NCBI RefSeq assembly: GCF_001620055.1
Contig: NZ_LQGY01000024.1
Span: 1-64,000, forward strand
Direction: 5' to 3'
Source of the DNA: Agromyces sp. NDB4Y10
GTDB lineage: Bacteria; Actinomycetota; Actinomycetes; Actinomycetales; Microbacteriaceae
DNA length: 64,000 nucleotides
Shown here: piece by piece, positions 42,101 through 50,048 of the stretch
How the letters are laid out: each line of letters starts with the position of its first letter
How positions within the stretch are numbered: the first letter of the stretch is position 1
Made by a program: the position numbers and the translations under genes
The notes under the pieces: generated by a model
What the model was told of the DNA's origin: nothing
Database searches by the model: none
The model's input: only the letters and a program-made list of their open reading frames with translations

Positions 42101-45032
42101 TGCGATCGTCGAGGGCGACCGGGGCGCGCACGCCGTCGAGACCCGGCGCCACGCCGACGCGGACGACGCCGGTCGCACGTGCGCCGAGCGCGTCGACGAC
42201 CGAGTACTCGAAGGTGTCCGTGCCGGCCGAGTACTCCCCCGCCTCGTACTCGAGCCAGTCGGTGCCGCGGTCGACGACGGCACCCCGCTCGGGATTCGAC
42301 TCCTGACCGAGCAGCTGCACGGAATCGCCGTCGGGGTCCACGCCGGCCAGTGGGATCCGGACGCGGACCGTGTCGCCCGCGAGCACGCGGGCCGTTGCGG
42401 TCGCCGGGACGGGCGGGGAGTTCGTCGCCGGGTCGGCCTCGCGCACCGTGATCGCGACGGATGCCGTGGCGTTCTGCCCGTCCGGACCGAGGACGCGATA
42501 CGACGCCTCGAAGACGCCCGGCTCGCCGGGCGCCTGGAATCGGAGCCGGTTGCCCGCGGCGAACAGCAGACCGGCCGACGGCGCCGACACCAGCTCGGGG
42601 TCGAGCTCCAGCGCCTCGCCGTCGGGGTGCTGGTCGTTGTCGAGCACCGGGATGTCGATCACATCACCCGTGCGCGCCGATGCCGTGTCGGGCGCGGCGA
42701 CGGGGGGCTGCGGCATGCCGGGCGGCGGCACCTGCACGACCGTGACCGTGCCCTCGGCATCGGCCAGCCCGTTGCTGACGCGGTAGCCGAAGGTCGCCGA
42801 TCCCTGCTCGAGCGGGCTCGTGAGGCTGACGCGCAGGATCCGGTGCTCGATCACCTCGACGCGCACGCCGGGGTCGTCGGGCGCCTCCCCCAGCCCGGTG
42901 ATGACGAGCAGCCCGCCGGTCGGATCGATGTCGCCCGCGAGGACGTCGACCTCCACGGGCTGGTCCTGGCGGAGGAACGCGGTGTGCGGCACGGTGATCG
43001 GGGTGGTGTCGCGCTCCGGCGGGGCGGCGACCTCGACGCGGACGGTGCCCGTCGCGGTCTGACCGCCGTCGGTCACGGTGTACTCGAGGAAATGGGTGCG
43101 CACGGCGGCGCTCGAGAACCGGAAGGTGCCCTTGTCGAAGTCCGGTGCCAGGTCGGCCTCGGGCTTGGACGGAACCGCCGAGAGCCGGGCCTCTCCCGAA
43201 CCGCCGCGGACGTGGCGGAGGGGCTCGAGCCGGATCTCCTCGCCCGCCGTGGCGAGCGCCACGAACGACTCCGCGATGAGCGGCGCCTCGCCCGGCGCCC
43301 GGACCCGAACCTCGAGCGTGCCCGTGCCCTCGTCGCGCCCGTCCGACACGATGAGACCGACGCGGCGACGGTCGCCCTCGCCGCCGCGCTCGTCGAAGAC
43401 CACCACGCCGTCGGCGGTGGAGGTCGCGTCGTCCGGGTCGCTCGCCGTGGCGGCGCGGAGGAACATGGGGTCGCCGTCCGGGTCGACCCACTCGCCGAGC
43501 ACCGGGGTGTTCACCCGGCCGCCGGCTTCGACCACTGCGCTCACCGGACGGACTTGCGCCGGAGGGCCGTTCTCGTCCGGCTCCCGCACGGTGACCCGCG
43601 CGAGCGCCTGGGCGACGCCGCCGCGACCGTCGTCGATGTCGTAGCGGAGGTCGAAAACGCCCGTGACCGTCTCGTCGAGCGTGAGCTGCAGCTGCTGCCC
43701 GTTCGAGACGAGGTCGACCCGCGCGCCGGCCGGGAGGTTCCCCGAGGTGCTGCGCACGACGAGGACATCGCCATTGGCGTCGTAATCGTTCAGCAGCACG
43801 GGCAGCAGCGTCGCCCGCCCCGGACGCGCGCCGAACTCGTCGTCGACGGCGACGGGTGGGACCTGGCTCTTCTCGGTCGCCACGGGCGAGTCGGGATCGT
43901 TCTGCTCGACGCGGCGCTCGTCCCGCTCGATCTCGATCAGCTTCGCCCAGTTGTCGATGAGCTCGTAGTCGCCCGCGGCCGACCAGGTCGCCCCGGTCTG
44001 CGGGTCGTTCAGCACCAGCGCGTCGCCGTTCGCGAGGAAGCGCGGACCGGGCGCGGCGATGCGCCGGCCGAGGGGCGTGGGCTGGCCGGTCGCACCGTCG
44101 CAGGCCCGCCACGCCGTGCCGCCGCCCCAGGCGGCGTGGACGCATTCGCCGTGGCGGACGGGGCGCGCCGGGCTCCCGGTCATGCTGTCGGCCAGGATCA
44201 TCGGCTCGGCGCCGTCGAAGGGCACCTCGACGAGTCCTTCGCGGGTCGCGAGGAGGACCCCGTCGCCGTCGAGCGAGGGCCGCTGGAGGACCGTCCGCTC
44301 ACCGCTCGCGGCGACGTCGGAGAGGTCCACCGACCGACCGTCGAGGTGCAGCAGTCGCGCACCGGCGTCCCACACCGCCCAGCGACCGCCGACCGAGGTC
44401 ACCTGCGCGTTCTCGGGTCGATCGATCGGGCCGACCTGCCACGTGTCGACCGGGCTCTCGGGCGCCGTCGCGTCGACCTGCCGGAGGTCGCCCGTGGACG
44501 GGGTGTAGCCGAACACGCGTCCCGCCTCGTCGACCGACGTCACGGACTGGGCGCCGAACTCGAACGCGGGTTCGTCCTCGCTCCTGAAGTCGCCGAACTG
44601 CTCGATCGGCTCGACCCACAGGTCGCCGTCGGCCGTGACCACGACCCGGTCGCCGGCGAGGGCGATCTCGGCGCCGGCGGGCGGCATCGAGACGGTGTCG
44701 GCGACGGCGGCAGTGGCCGGATCGACGATGCCGACGCTCGAGCGGTCCCGGTCGAGGACCAGCACGGTCGCGCCGCGCTGCACGATCTCGGGACTGGCGC
44801 CGCCCGCCTCGACGACGGCGTTGAGCTCGCCGACGGCCGTGTTGGCCCGGCCGACGGACTCGTAGGTCTGGTTGGCCACCCACACCGAAGCGTCGCCGAG
44901 ATCGATGCGCTGCGCCGAGTAGCCGCCCGAGGCGACCGCCACCCCGGCGACGACGGCCACGACGACGCCGACCGCCGTGCCGGTCAGGAGCGGCCCGCGG
45001 CGGGCCCGCCAGATCTCGGCGACGTCGATCAC
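39153..45032 (-). CDS. Giant membrane-anchored Ig-like/fibronectin type III protein
   Basis: At 1959 residues this is by far the largest gene. A 13-residue cytoplasmic start is followed by one membrane segment (about 14-37), then a region of about 340 residues with repeated short beta-units (WAVWDAGARLLHLDG and similar) that looks like a beta-propeller. About eleven Ig/cadherin-like repeats of roughly 97 residues follow (385 to about 1460), many with a VAxDD...VLxNDxDPDG start. Three or four fibronectin type III domains make up the last 500 residues. There is no LPXTG or second anchor. It would stick out 30 nm or more from the membrane through the wall. The GTG at 45032 overlaps the kinase stop by four bases (GTGA), so it is coupled to the kinase gene. 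Confidence 0.9.
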   Translation of the reverse strand: MIDVAEIWRARRGPLLTGTAVGVVVAVVAGVAVASGGYSAQRIDLGDASVWVANQTYESVGRANTAVGELNAVVEAGGASPEIVQRGATVLVLDRDRSSVGIVDPATAAVADTVSMPPAGAEIALAGDRVVVTADGDLWVEPIEQFGDFRSEDEPAFEFGAQSVTSVDEAGRVFGYTPSTGDLRQVDATAPESPVDTWQVGPIDRPENAQVTSVGGRWAVWDAGARLLHLDGRSVDLSDVAASGERTVLQRPSLDGDGVLLATREGLVEVPFDGAEPMILADSMTGSPARPVRHGECVHAAWGGGTAWRACDGATGQPTPLGRRIAAPGPRFLANGDALVLNDPQTGATWSAAGDYELIDNWAKLIEIERDERRVEQNDPDSPVATEKSQVPPVAVDDEFGARPGRATLLPVLLNDYDANGDVLVVRSTSGNLPAGARVDLVSNGQQLQLTLDETVTGVFDLRYDIDDGRGGVAQALARVTVREPDENGPPAQVRPVSAVVEAGGRVNTPVLGEWVDPDGDPMFLRAATASDPDDATSTADGVVVFDERGGEGDRRRVGLIVSDGRDEGTGTLEVRVRAPGEAPLIAESFVALATAGEEIRLEPLRHVRGGSGEARLSAVPSKPEADLAPDFDKGTFRFSSAAVRTHFLEYTVTDGGQTATGTVRVEVAAPPERDTTPITVPHTAFLRQDQPVEVDVLAGDIDPTGGLLVITGLGEAPDDPGVRVEVIEHRILRVSLTSPLEQGSATFGYRVSNGLADAEGTVTVVQVPPPGMPQPPVAAPDTASARTGDVIDIPVLDNDQHPDGEALELDPELVSAPSAGLLFAAGNRLRFQAPGEPGVFEASYRVLGPDGQNATASVAITVREADPATNSPPVPATATARVLAGDTVRVRIPLAGVDPDGDSVQLLGQESNPERGAVVDRGTDWLEYEAGEYSAGTDTFEYSVVDALGARATGVVRVGVAPGLDGVRAPVALDDRITVRPGRSLAVRVLANDSDPDGASLSIVGVEPNTGSATAEVDGDVIRVDVPAGEGDHSFIYTVENERLGATTAFLRVDARDDAPLIRPEAADVVLSLSDVLDEERVDVDILGEVFIADADQRDAPVSLVEGYDGGARVTSDGSIEVEVQDRRRIIPYSVGHPDDPDLRAFAFIWVPGRDDALPQLRRDAPQVRVTTGEEVVLELEDHVVAASGRPVRLTDAATVRASHSDGSDLVVDADTLRFRSEAGYFGPASISFTVTDGASADDPDGRTGTIVIPIDVRPNEDQPPTFVGGMIDFEPGQSRTIALERLTNRPDDEGGAELAYRVVGDVPEGFEASVDGGELRLRAAEATPHGTRGAITIAVVDGDVEGTPGRIELRVVPSTRPLAQPAPDTAVAPRGRSTTVDVLANDAAGNPFPDTPLRVIAVRGLDSGDLPAGVSITPNADRSRLSITVSANAAPVNTVVQYQVADATGDRSRYAWGTVTVSVQDRPDPVSDARLTGFGDGALDVAFGAGAFNNSPIQGYRISLADPRDGREVAATECGATTCTVATPGNGPESAVRVRIQARNGIGLSDPVELPSPVWSDVVPGPASGLRAMPLDGRLRIEWAPVSTGSGSPVSTYVVTVAGSPVEVSASRVCTATRCATESQQLANGSSAAVSVSARNGAFPALAQWTEATTTGTPFGAPIPGDIAVAADPAAGAVVVSWTPFAGNGDAIGGYYVERLVEGESGVPTGAQACSVTRPAPGTVVAPTAGGTVAEVVRVGPDVSSVSFTGTSTESARYSFIVWGHNRAGCVHTAVAGTVVRPAPGAVSGVDSAMDWLNAETWDRYVSNVDAGTRRLQIIAVDANGVRIGTPRDFSGSGWLRALLNRPFGETARFQVRACSVWGSCGPWSETQPSGETPSLTFALPGRAYDPASVTWTWTADPANGGLPAAYRCGVVGGSESRAAQSPTSCQVPGAAPGDRVWLDVEVAGVTARFEAR

Positions 45033-46444
45033 GGCGCCCCCGCTTCCACGCATCGCTCGGCGCTCGGCGGACCGGAGCGGCCGTCGCGCGACACCGACAC
45101 CGTCGCGCACACCGACGCGCCCGCATCGGCCGGCGCCGTCGCGACGGTCTCCCGCTGCGGAGGACGGTCGCTCCCGCCGACGGTCACGATGTACGTGTCG
45201 CCCGGCCGCAGTCCGGGGTCATCCCAGGAGAAGACGACGTTCTCGCCCACGACCTCGGCGCGCACGTCGGAGACGACCGGGATCGACGCCGCCCCCCGGG
45301 CGACGGTGAGCAGTCCCGCTGCGACGAGTCCCACGAAGACGGCCGCCGCGATGCCGACGCCCCACATGAGCCGACGAGGCGGCGGCGGTGCGGTCGCGCG
45401 CCGCGCCCCGGAGCCGCGGGCGGTCCCCCGGGATCGCGAGTCGGCGGTCGCCGCGCCGGCTCGCGTGGCGGACGACCGGCGACGACGCGACCGGGACGCC
45501 GCGGCATCCGCCGAACTGCCGGCGCCCAGTCGGGTGCGCTCGTCGAGGTCGACGGCGGTCGCGAGCGCCCAGTCGTCCATGGCCACCTCGAGCGGCGTCT
45601 GCGGCAGGTTCAGCTCCTCCTCGACCGACTGGAGGTCGCGGATGAACTCGAGGGCGCCCGCCTGGCGGTCCGCGGGTCGCTTTGACATCGCCCGAGCGAG
45701 GACCGCTTCGAGGCTGCGGGGAACGTCGGGTCGACCGGTCGGCGGGAGCTTGGTCCGTTCGATCCGGGCGATGAGCGCCCGCGTGCCGTTGTCGCCGCCG
45801 GGCACCTCGAACGGGCTCCGTCCGGCGAGGAGGGAGTACACGGTCGCGCCGAGCGACCACACCTCGCTCGCCACCGTGCCCGAGACCTCGTCGAGCAGCA
45901 CCTCCGGTGCCGACCACGGGATGGACAGCCCGACCGCGTCGCTCGCCTCGGCCTGGCCGAGCGTGGCCGCGATGCCGAAGTCGGCGAGGACGGGGTGGCC
46001 GTATGCGGTGGTGAGGATGTTCGACGGCTTGATGTCGCGATGCAGGACGCCCTGCCGGTGCGCAGTCTCGATCGCGCTCGCGATCCGCACGCCGATCGAG
46101 AGCACCTCGGCGATCGGGAGCTGCACGGCCCGGTACCGCTGGCCGAGCGTGGCCGAGCAGTACTCCATGACGAGGTAGGGGCGTCCGTCCGCCGCGACGC
46201 TCGCCTGGTACACGGTGAGGATCGACGGGTGGCTCGACAGCTGTGCCATGAGGTTCGCCTCGGCCTGGAACATCCGCCGGACGTCGTCGTTCACGACCTC
46301 GGCGAGCAGCACCTTCACCGCCACCAGGCGCCGCGGCATGTTCTGCTCGTAGAGGAAGACGTCGGCGAAGCCGCCGGCTCCGAGCACCCGGATGAACGAG
46401 AACCCGGGGAGGTTCGGCGGCGTGGACGGAAGTCGCCTCGTCAC
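45029..46444 (-). CDS. PknB-like transmembrane Ser/Thr protein kinase
   Basis: This 471-residue kinase has the glycine loop LGAGGFADVF (21-30), catalytic Lys44 in VAVKVLL, HRDIKPSN with Asp137, DFG at 155-157 and SAPE. A basic linker (310-355) leads to one membrane segment (359-383) and a small extracellular domain (388-471) with an fn3-like look. Unlike PknB there are no PASTA repeats. The activation loop (GQAEASDAVGLSIPWSAPE) lacks the TxT threonines of mycobacterial PknB. The start is the GTG at 46444 with GGGAGGAA immediately upstream; longer versions are unlikely. The adjacent PP2C phosphatase and two FHA proteins form the rest of the signalling set. Confidence 0.93.
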   Translation of the reverse strand: MTRRLPSTPPNLPGFSFIRVLGAGGFADVFLYEQNMPRRLVAVKVLLAEVVNDDVRRMFQAEANLMAQLSSHPSILTVYQASVAADGRPYLVMEYCSATLGQRYRAVQLPIAEVLSIGVRIASAIETAHRQGVLHRDIKPSNILTTAYGHPVLADFGIAATLGQAEASDAVGLSIPWSAPEVLLDEVSGTVASEVWSLGATVYSLLAGRSPFEVPGGDNGTRALIARIERTKLPPTGRPDVPRSLEAVLARAMSKRPADRQAGALEFIRDLQSVEEELNLPQTPLEVAMDDWALATAVDLDERTRLGAGSSADAAASRSRRRRSSATRAGAATADSRSRGTARGSGARRATAPPPPRRLMWGVGIAAAVFVGLVAAGLLTVARGAASIPVVSDVRAEVVGENVVFSWDDPGLRPGDTYIVTVGGSDRPPQRETVATAPADAGASVCATVSVSRDGRSGPPSAERCVEAGAP

Positions 46445-46512
46445 GTTCCTCCCTGCGGGCTCGGGCACCGGCAGCATCTCCGGCGCGCGGCTCCCGCCCG
46501 GTGCATCGCCTT

Positions 46513-46518
46513 ATTGTA
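46513..46518 (-). promoter_or_regulatory. -10-like box upstream of the kinase gene
   Basis: TACAAT on the minus strand (46518-46513) is a five-of-six match to TATAAT and lies 68 bases before the kinase start in the 104-base gap after the phosphatase stop. No good -35 is seen. If used, the kinase and everything downstream could be transcribed apart from the phosphatase and FHA genes. Confidence 0.4.
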
Positions 46519-46548
46519 GGTCGGCGGATGCCGCGGGGCGCGGTGACT

Positions 46549-47358
46549 TCACGCGGTCCCGGTCTCGCCTGCGCCGGGGCGCTCGACCCGCAGCACGTCG
46601 ACGACGACGACGGTGATGTTGTCGCGCCCGCCGTTGCCGACCGCGGCCTCGACGAGCTGGTGCACCGCCTGCTCGGGCCGGCGCCCGGAGATGAGGAAGT
46701 GGCGGATGCCGTAGGAGGTCAGCTCCTTGGTCAGCCCGTCGGAGCACACCAGCAGACGCATGCCCTCCTCGAGCGCGATGGCCCGGTAGTCGGGGATCGG
46801 TGCCTCGTGGAACCCGACCGCTCGCGTGATCACGTTGGAGTGCGGGTGCGTGTCCGCCTCCTCGCGCGAGATCTGACCCGCGTCCACGAGCTCCTGGACG
46901 ATGGAGTGGTCGACCGTGAGCTGCTCCAGGACCCCGCCGACCAGCCGGTAGACGCGCGAGTCGCCGATGTTGAACACGATCCAGGCGGGCTGGTCGCCGA
47001 TCACGCCGAGCGCGATGCCGGTCACCGTGGTGCCGCTGCCCTCGTCCGTCACGCCCGCGCCGCGCCCCATGTCCTGCACGGCGAGCTGGAGCGCGGCGTC
47101 GATGTCCGAGGTGCCGACGGCGGGCTTGCCGCCGTGCTCGGCCAGGCGCGTGACGACGGCGGCGCTCGCGAAGTCGCCGGCCGCGTGGCCGCCCATCCCG
47201 TCGGCCACCGCGAACAGCGGGGCCTGCGCGACGAAGCTGTCCTCGTTCACGGCGCGACGCAGTCCCGTGTCGGTCGCCGCCGCCCACGAGAGGGTCACCT
47301 CCGTGCCGTCCGGCAGCGCGACGCGGTGCCGGCTGTTGCCGTTGCCGATCTGCGTCAC
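46549..47358 (-). CDS. PP2C-type Ser/Thr protein phosphatase
   Basis: This 269-residue phosphatase has the PP2C motif series: RRAVNEDSF, PLFAVADGMGGHAAGDFAS, GSGTTVTGIAL, FNIGDSRVYRL, LLVCSDGLTKELT and GGRDNITVVVVDV, including all metal-binding Asp residues. There is no membrane segment, so it is cytoplasmic. It would reverse the action of the kinase encoded next. The GTG at 47358 lies 25 bases after the stop of the FHA gene, with GGGG upstream as a modest ribosome site. The length matches PstP-type catalytic domains without the membrane tail. Confidence 0.93.
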   Translation of the reverse strand: MTQIGNGNSRHRVALPDGTEVTLSWAAATDTGLRRAVNEDSFVAQAPLFAVADGMGGHAAGDFASAAVVTRLAEHGGKPAVGTSDIDAALQLAVQDMGRGAGVTDEGSGTTVTGIALGVIGDQPAWIVFNIGDSRVYRLVGGVLEQLTVDHSIVQELVDAGQISREEADTHPHSNVITRAVGFHEAPIPDYRAIALEEGMRLLVCSDGLTKELTSYGIRHFLISGRRPEQAVHQLVEAAVGNGGRDNITVVVVDVLRVERPGAGETGTA

Positions 47359-47383
47359 CTGGTCCGCCCCTGTCCGGTGGAGG

Positions 47384-48496
47384 TCATGCGTCGATGCCTC
47401 CGAGGTCCGTGAGGATCTCGACGATCGTATCCCCTCCGAGCTGGAGCGTCGTTCCCGCGGCCACGACCACGGACTCCCCGGGCCGGAGCCGCCGGACGCC
47501 CGCGGCGGAGTTGACGATGGTGCCGTTCGTCGACCGGAGGTCGGTCGCGACCACGCGGCCGCCCTCACGGCGGAGCTCGAGATGGGTCGCTGACACGACC
47601 TCGGCGGGCGACTCGACGCGGACGAGCACGACGTCGCCCTGCGGCATCCGCGGCGGGCTCGGGCTGCGCCCGATGATCACGGGCGCGTCGATCACCCCGG
47701 CCGGACCGCCCACGACGCGGTAGGCGGTCGCGGGGATCGGCAGCTCGAGGGTGTCGCCGGCGTCGTCGTCCCGGGCGGCGACCGTGTCGTCCTCGATGAC
47801 GAGCTCGGGGCGCGGCACCCGGACGGTGCTCGTCGAGCCGCTTCGCGCGGGCGAGCGGATCGTGTCGGCGTCCTCGACGATGGGCATCGGCGCGGTCGGC
47901 GGCGCGTGCCGGAGGGAGCGGACGGTGTCGGGATCGGGCGCGGCGTCCGCGGGCGGACGGCGGGCCAGCACCGTGTCGGCGTCGAGCGCGTACGGGTCGG
48001 CGCGCTCGGGCAGTTCCCGCCACGCCCACTCGATCGCGGCGGCCCGGAACGCGGCGCGCTGCGACGGTACCCCCTCGCCGGCCACGGCCGCGTGCCGGAC
48101 GGCCTCGAGGGGCGAGCCGGCGGCCGCGATCCGCAGCCGCGTGACGGCCGAGAACTCGGCGAGATGCCAGGGCGTGATGCCGCGCGCGTCGAGCCGGCGG
48201 GCACCGCCGGGCGAGGCGAGGTCGACGACGGCTCGGCCGCGCACGAGCGCCGTGAGCGGGTCGCCGCCCCGCGGCCACCACACGAGGGCGAGGTCCTCGA
48301 TCCCGGCGGGTCCCATCGGGATGCGGGCGACGAGGTCCTCGACCTCGACCGACTCGTCGCCTGCCAGGGCGGCCATCGCGCTGGTCACCCGGTCGGGCGC
48401 CGGCGCCGCGAGCGCGACGATGAAGCGGGCCCCCCCCACCACGTCCCACTGGGGCGCCTCGGGGTCGATCCTGCTGCGCACTGCCCCCTCGACCAT
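47384..48496 (-). CDS. FHA domain protein with repeated Asp-Thr sites
   Basis: This 370-residue protein has an N-terminal unknown domain (1-165), an acidic low-complexity linker (166-260) and a C-terminal FHA domain (about 265-365). The phosphothreonine-reading residues are visible as VIIGRSPS, VVSATHLELRR and RSTNGTIVN. The linker carries five D-T-(V/I/L) sites, Thr175, 191, 212, 238 and 249, each preceded by acidic residues (LDADTV, PDPDTV, EDADTI, EDDTV, AGDTL), which look like kinase acceptor sites. It starts the signalling cluster. Its ATG at 48496 is 32 bases after the stop of the aldehyde dehydrogenase gene on the same strand; no ribosome site is obvious. Confidence 0.85.
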   Translation of the reverse strand: MVEGAVRSRIDPEAPQWDVVGGARFIVALAAPAPDRVTSAMAALAGDESVEVEDLVARIPMGPAGIEDLALVWWPRGGDPLTALVRGRAVVDLASPGGARRLDARGITPWHLAEFSAVTRLRIAAAGSPLEAVRHAAVAGEGVPSQRAAFRAAAIEWAWRELPERADPYALDADTVLARRPPADAAPDPDTVRSLRHAPPTAPMPIVEDADTIRSPARSGSTSTVRVPRPELVIEDDTVAARDDDAGDTLELPIPATAYRVVGGPAGVIDAPVIIGRSPSPPRMPQGDVVLVRVESPAEVVSATHLELRREGGRVVATDLRSTNGTIVNSAAGVRRLRPGESVVVAAGTTLQLGGDTIVEILTDLGGIDA

Positions 48497-48528
48497 GGGA
48501 ACCAGTGTCCCACCGACCGCGCCGCCGG

Positions 48529-49959
48529 TCAGCCGATGAAGCTCATGACGTGCTTGATGCGCGTGTAGTCCTCGAAGCCGTACTGGGAGAGGTCCTTGCC
48601 GTAGCCGGAGTGCTTGAACCCGCCGTGCGGCATGTCGGAGACGAACGGGATGTGCGTGTTGATCCACACGCATCCGAAGTCGAGGTCGCGCGCGAAGCGC
48701 ATGGCGCGGCCGTGATCGCGGGTCCAGACGGAGGCGGCGAGCGCGTAGTCGACGCCGTTGGCCATGGCGACGGCGTCGCGTTCCTCGCGGAACGGCTGGA
48801 CGGTCAGCACGGGCCCGAAGATCTCGCGCTGCACGGCCTCGTCCTCCTGTCGGAGCCCGGTGACGATGGTCGCCTCCCAGAAGTACCCGCGGTCGCCCTG
48901 CCGTCGGCCGCCCGTGGCGATGTCGGCGTGGTCGGGCAGCCGGTCGACGAAGCCGGCGACGTTGGCGAGTTGGGTCGGGTTGTTGAGCGGACCGAAGAAG
49001 ACCCCGTCCTCGCGGGGGCCGCCGGTGCGGGCGTGGGTACGTGCGCGTTCGACGAGCACCGAGACGAGCTCGTCGTGGACGGACTCGTGCACGAGCACGC
49101 GGGTCGCGGCCGTGCAGTCCTGGCCGGCGTTGAAGTAGGCGGCGGCGACGATGCCCTCGGCCGCCTGCTCGAGGTCGACGTCGTCGAAGACGATCGCGGG
49201 CGCCTTGCCGCCGAGCTCGAGGTGCACGCGCTTGAGGTCGGATGCCGCGGCGCGCGCGACCTCCATGCCGGCGCGGACGGAGCCGGTGATGGCCACCATC
49301 TCGGGGGTGGGGTGCTGCAGCAGGGCCGCGCCGGTGGCGCGGTCGCCGGTGACGACGTTGAGGACGCCGGCGGGCAGGAACTCCGCGGCGACCTCGGCGA
49401 GCTTCAGCGTGGCCAGCGGCGTGGTGTCGGACGGCTTGAGAACGACGGTGTTGCCGGCGGCGATCGCCGGGGCCACCTTCCACACCGCCATGTTGAGCGG
49501 GTAGTTCCACGGGGCGACCTGGCCGATGACGCCGATGGGTTCGCGGCGCACGAACGAGGTGTGGTCGGCGACGTACTCGCCCGCGGAGCGTCCCTCGAGG
49601 TTGCGGGCGGCGCCGGCGAAGAACCGCAGCTGGTCGACCGATTGGAGGATCTCGTCGGCGACGAGCGTGGCACGGGGCTTGCCGGTGTCCTGCGACTCGA
49701 GGTCGGCGAACTCGTCGGCCCTCGCCTCCATGGCGTCGGCGATGCGCGTGAGTGCGAGCTGTCGTTCGGCCGGCGTGGTACGGCCCCAGGCGTCGAACGC
49801 CGCGGACGCCGCCGCGTAGGCGGCGTCGATGTCGGCTGCCGTCGAGACGGGTGCCCGTCCGTATACCTCCTCGGTCGCGGGATCCACGAGGTCGAGCACC
49901 TCCTCGCCGCGGGCGTCGACGTACTCGTTGCCGATGAAGTTGCGCAGGGTCTCGGTCAC
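48529..49959 (-). CDS. Gamma-aminobutyraldehyde dehydrogenase (aldehyde dehydrogenase family)
   Basis: This 476-residue NAD(P)-dependent aldehyde dehydrogenase has the cofactor segment GQVAPWNYPLNMAVWKVAPAIAAGNTVVLKPSD. The catalytic Glu lies in LELGGKAPAIVFDD and the catalytic Cys in YFNAGQDCTAATRV. The FNAGQDCTA form and SDMPHGGFKHSGYGKDLSQYGFEDYTRIKHVM end are typical of 4-aminobutyraldehyde dehydrogenases (PuuC/PatD type), which produce 4-aminobutyrate from putrescine breakdown. The neighbours, an aminotransferase and an amine oxidase behind a divergent Lrp regulator, support this. The GTG at 49959 has GGAGG six bases upstream. The signalling cluster follows on the same strand. Confidence 0.87.
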   Translation of the reverse strand: MTETLRNFIGNEYVDARGEEVLDLVDPATEEVYGRAPVSTAADIDAAYAAASAAFDAWGRTTPAERQLALTRIADAMEARADEFADLESQDTGKPRATLVADEILQSVDQLRFFAGAARNLEGRSAGEYVADHTSFVRREPIGVIGQVAPWNYPLNMAVWKVAPAIAAGNTVVLKPSDTTPLATLKLAEVAAEFLPAGVLNVVTGDRATGAALLQHPTPEMVAITGSVRAGMEVARAAASDLKRVHLELGGKAPAIVFDDVDLEQAAEGIVAAAYFNAGQDCTAATRVLVHESVHDELVSVLVERARTHARTGGPREDGVFFGPLNNPTQLANVAGFVDRLPDHADIATGGRRQGDRGYFWEATIVTGLRQEDEAVQREIFGPVLTVQPFREERDAVAMANGVDYALAASVWTRDHGRAMRFARDLDFGCVWINTHIPFVSDMPHGGFKHSGYGKDLSQYGFEDYTRIKHVMSFIG

Positions 49960-50048
49960 GGGGTCCTCCGGTGGGTGGGGCGGATGCCGCGGTCGGAGGC
50001 GTGGGGGTGCCCGGCGCGGCGCTCGCGATGCGCACCATCGTGCCACGG

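Noticed and set aside
39132-46178. Very long open frame on the plus strand opposite the giant and kinase genes
   Set aside because: It is the antisense shadow of real genes in high-GC DNA: rich in Arg, Asp, Val and Gly without domains, no ribosome site, while the minus strand encodes clear Ig/fn3 and kinase domains.
48497-48528. Terminator between the aldehyde dehydrogenase and FHA genes
   Set aside because: Only a 4-bp stem (GGGA/TCCC) can form in this 32-base gap, too weak to claim termination.
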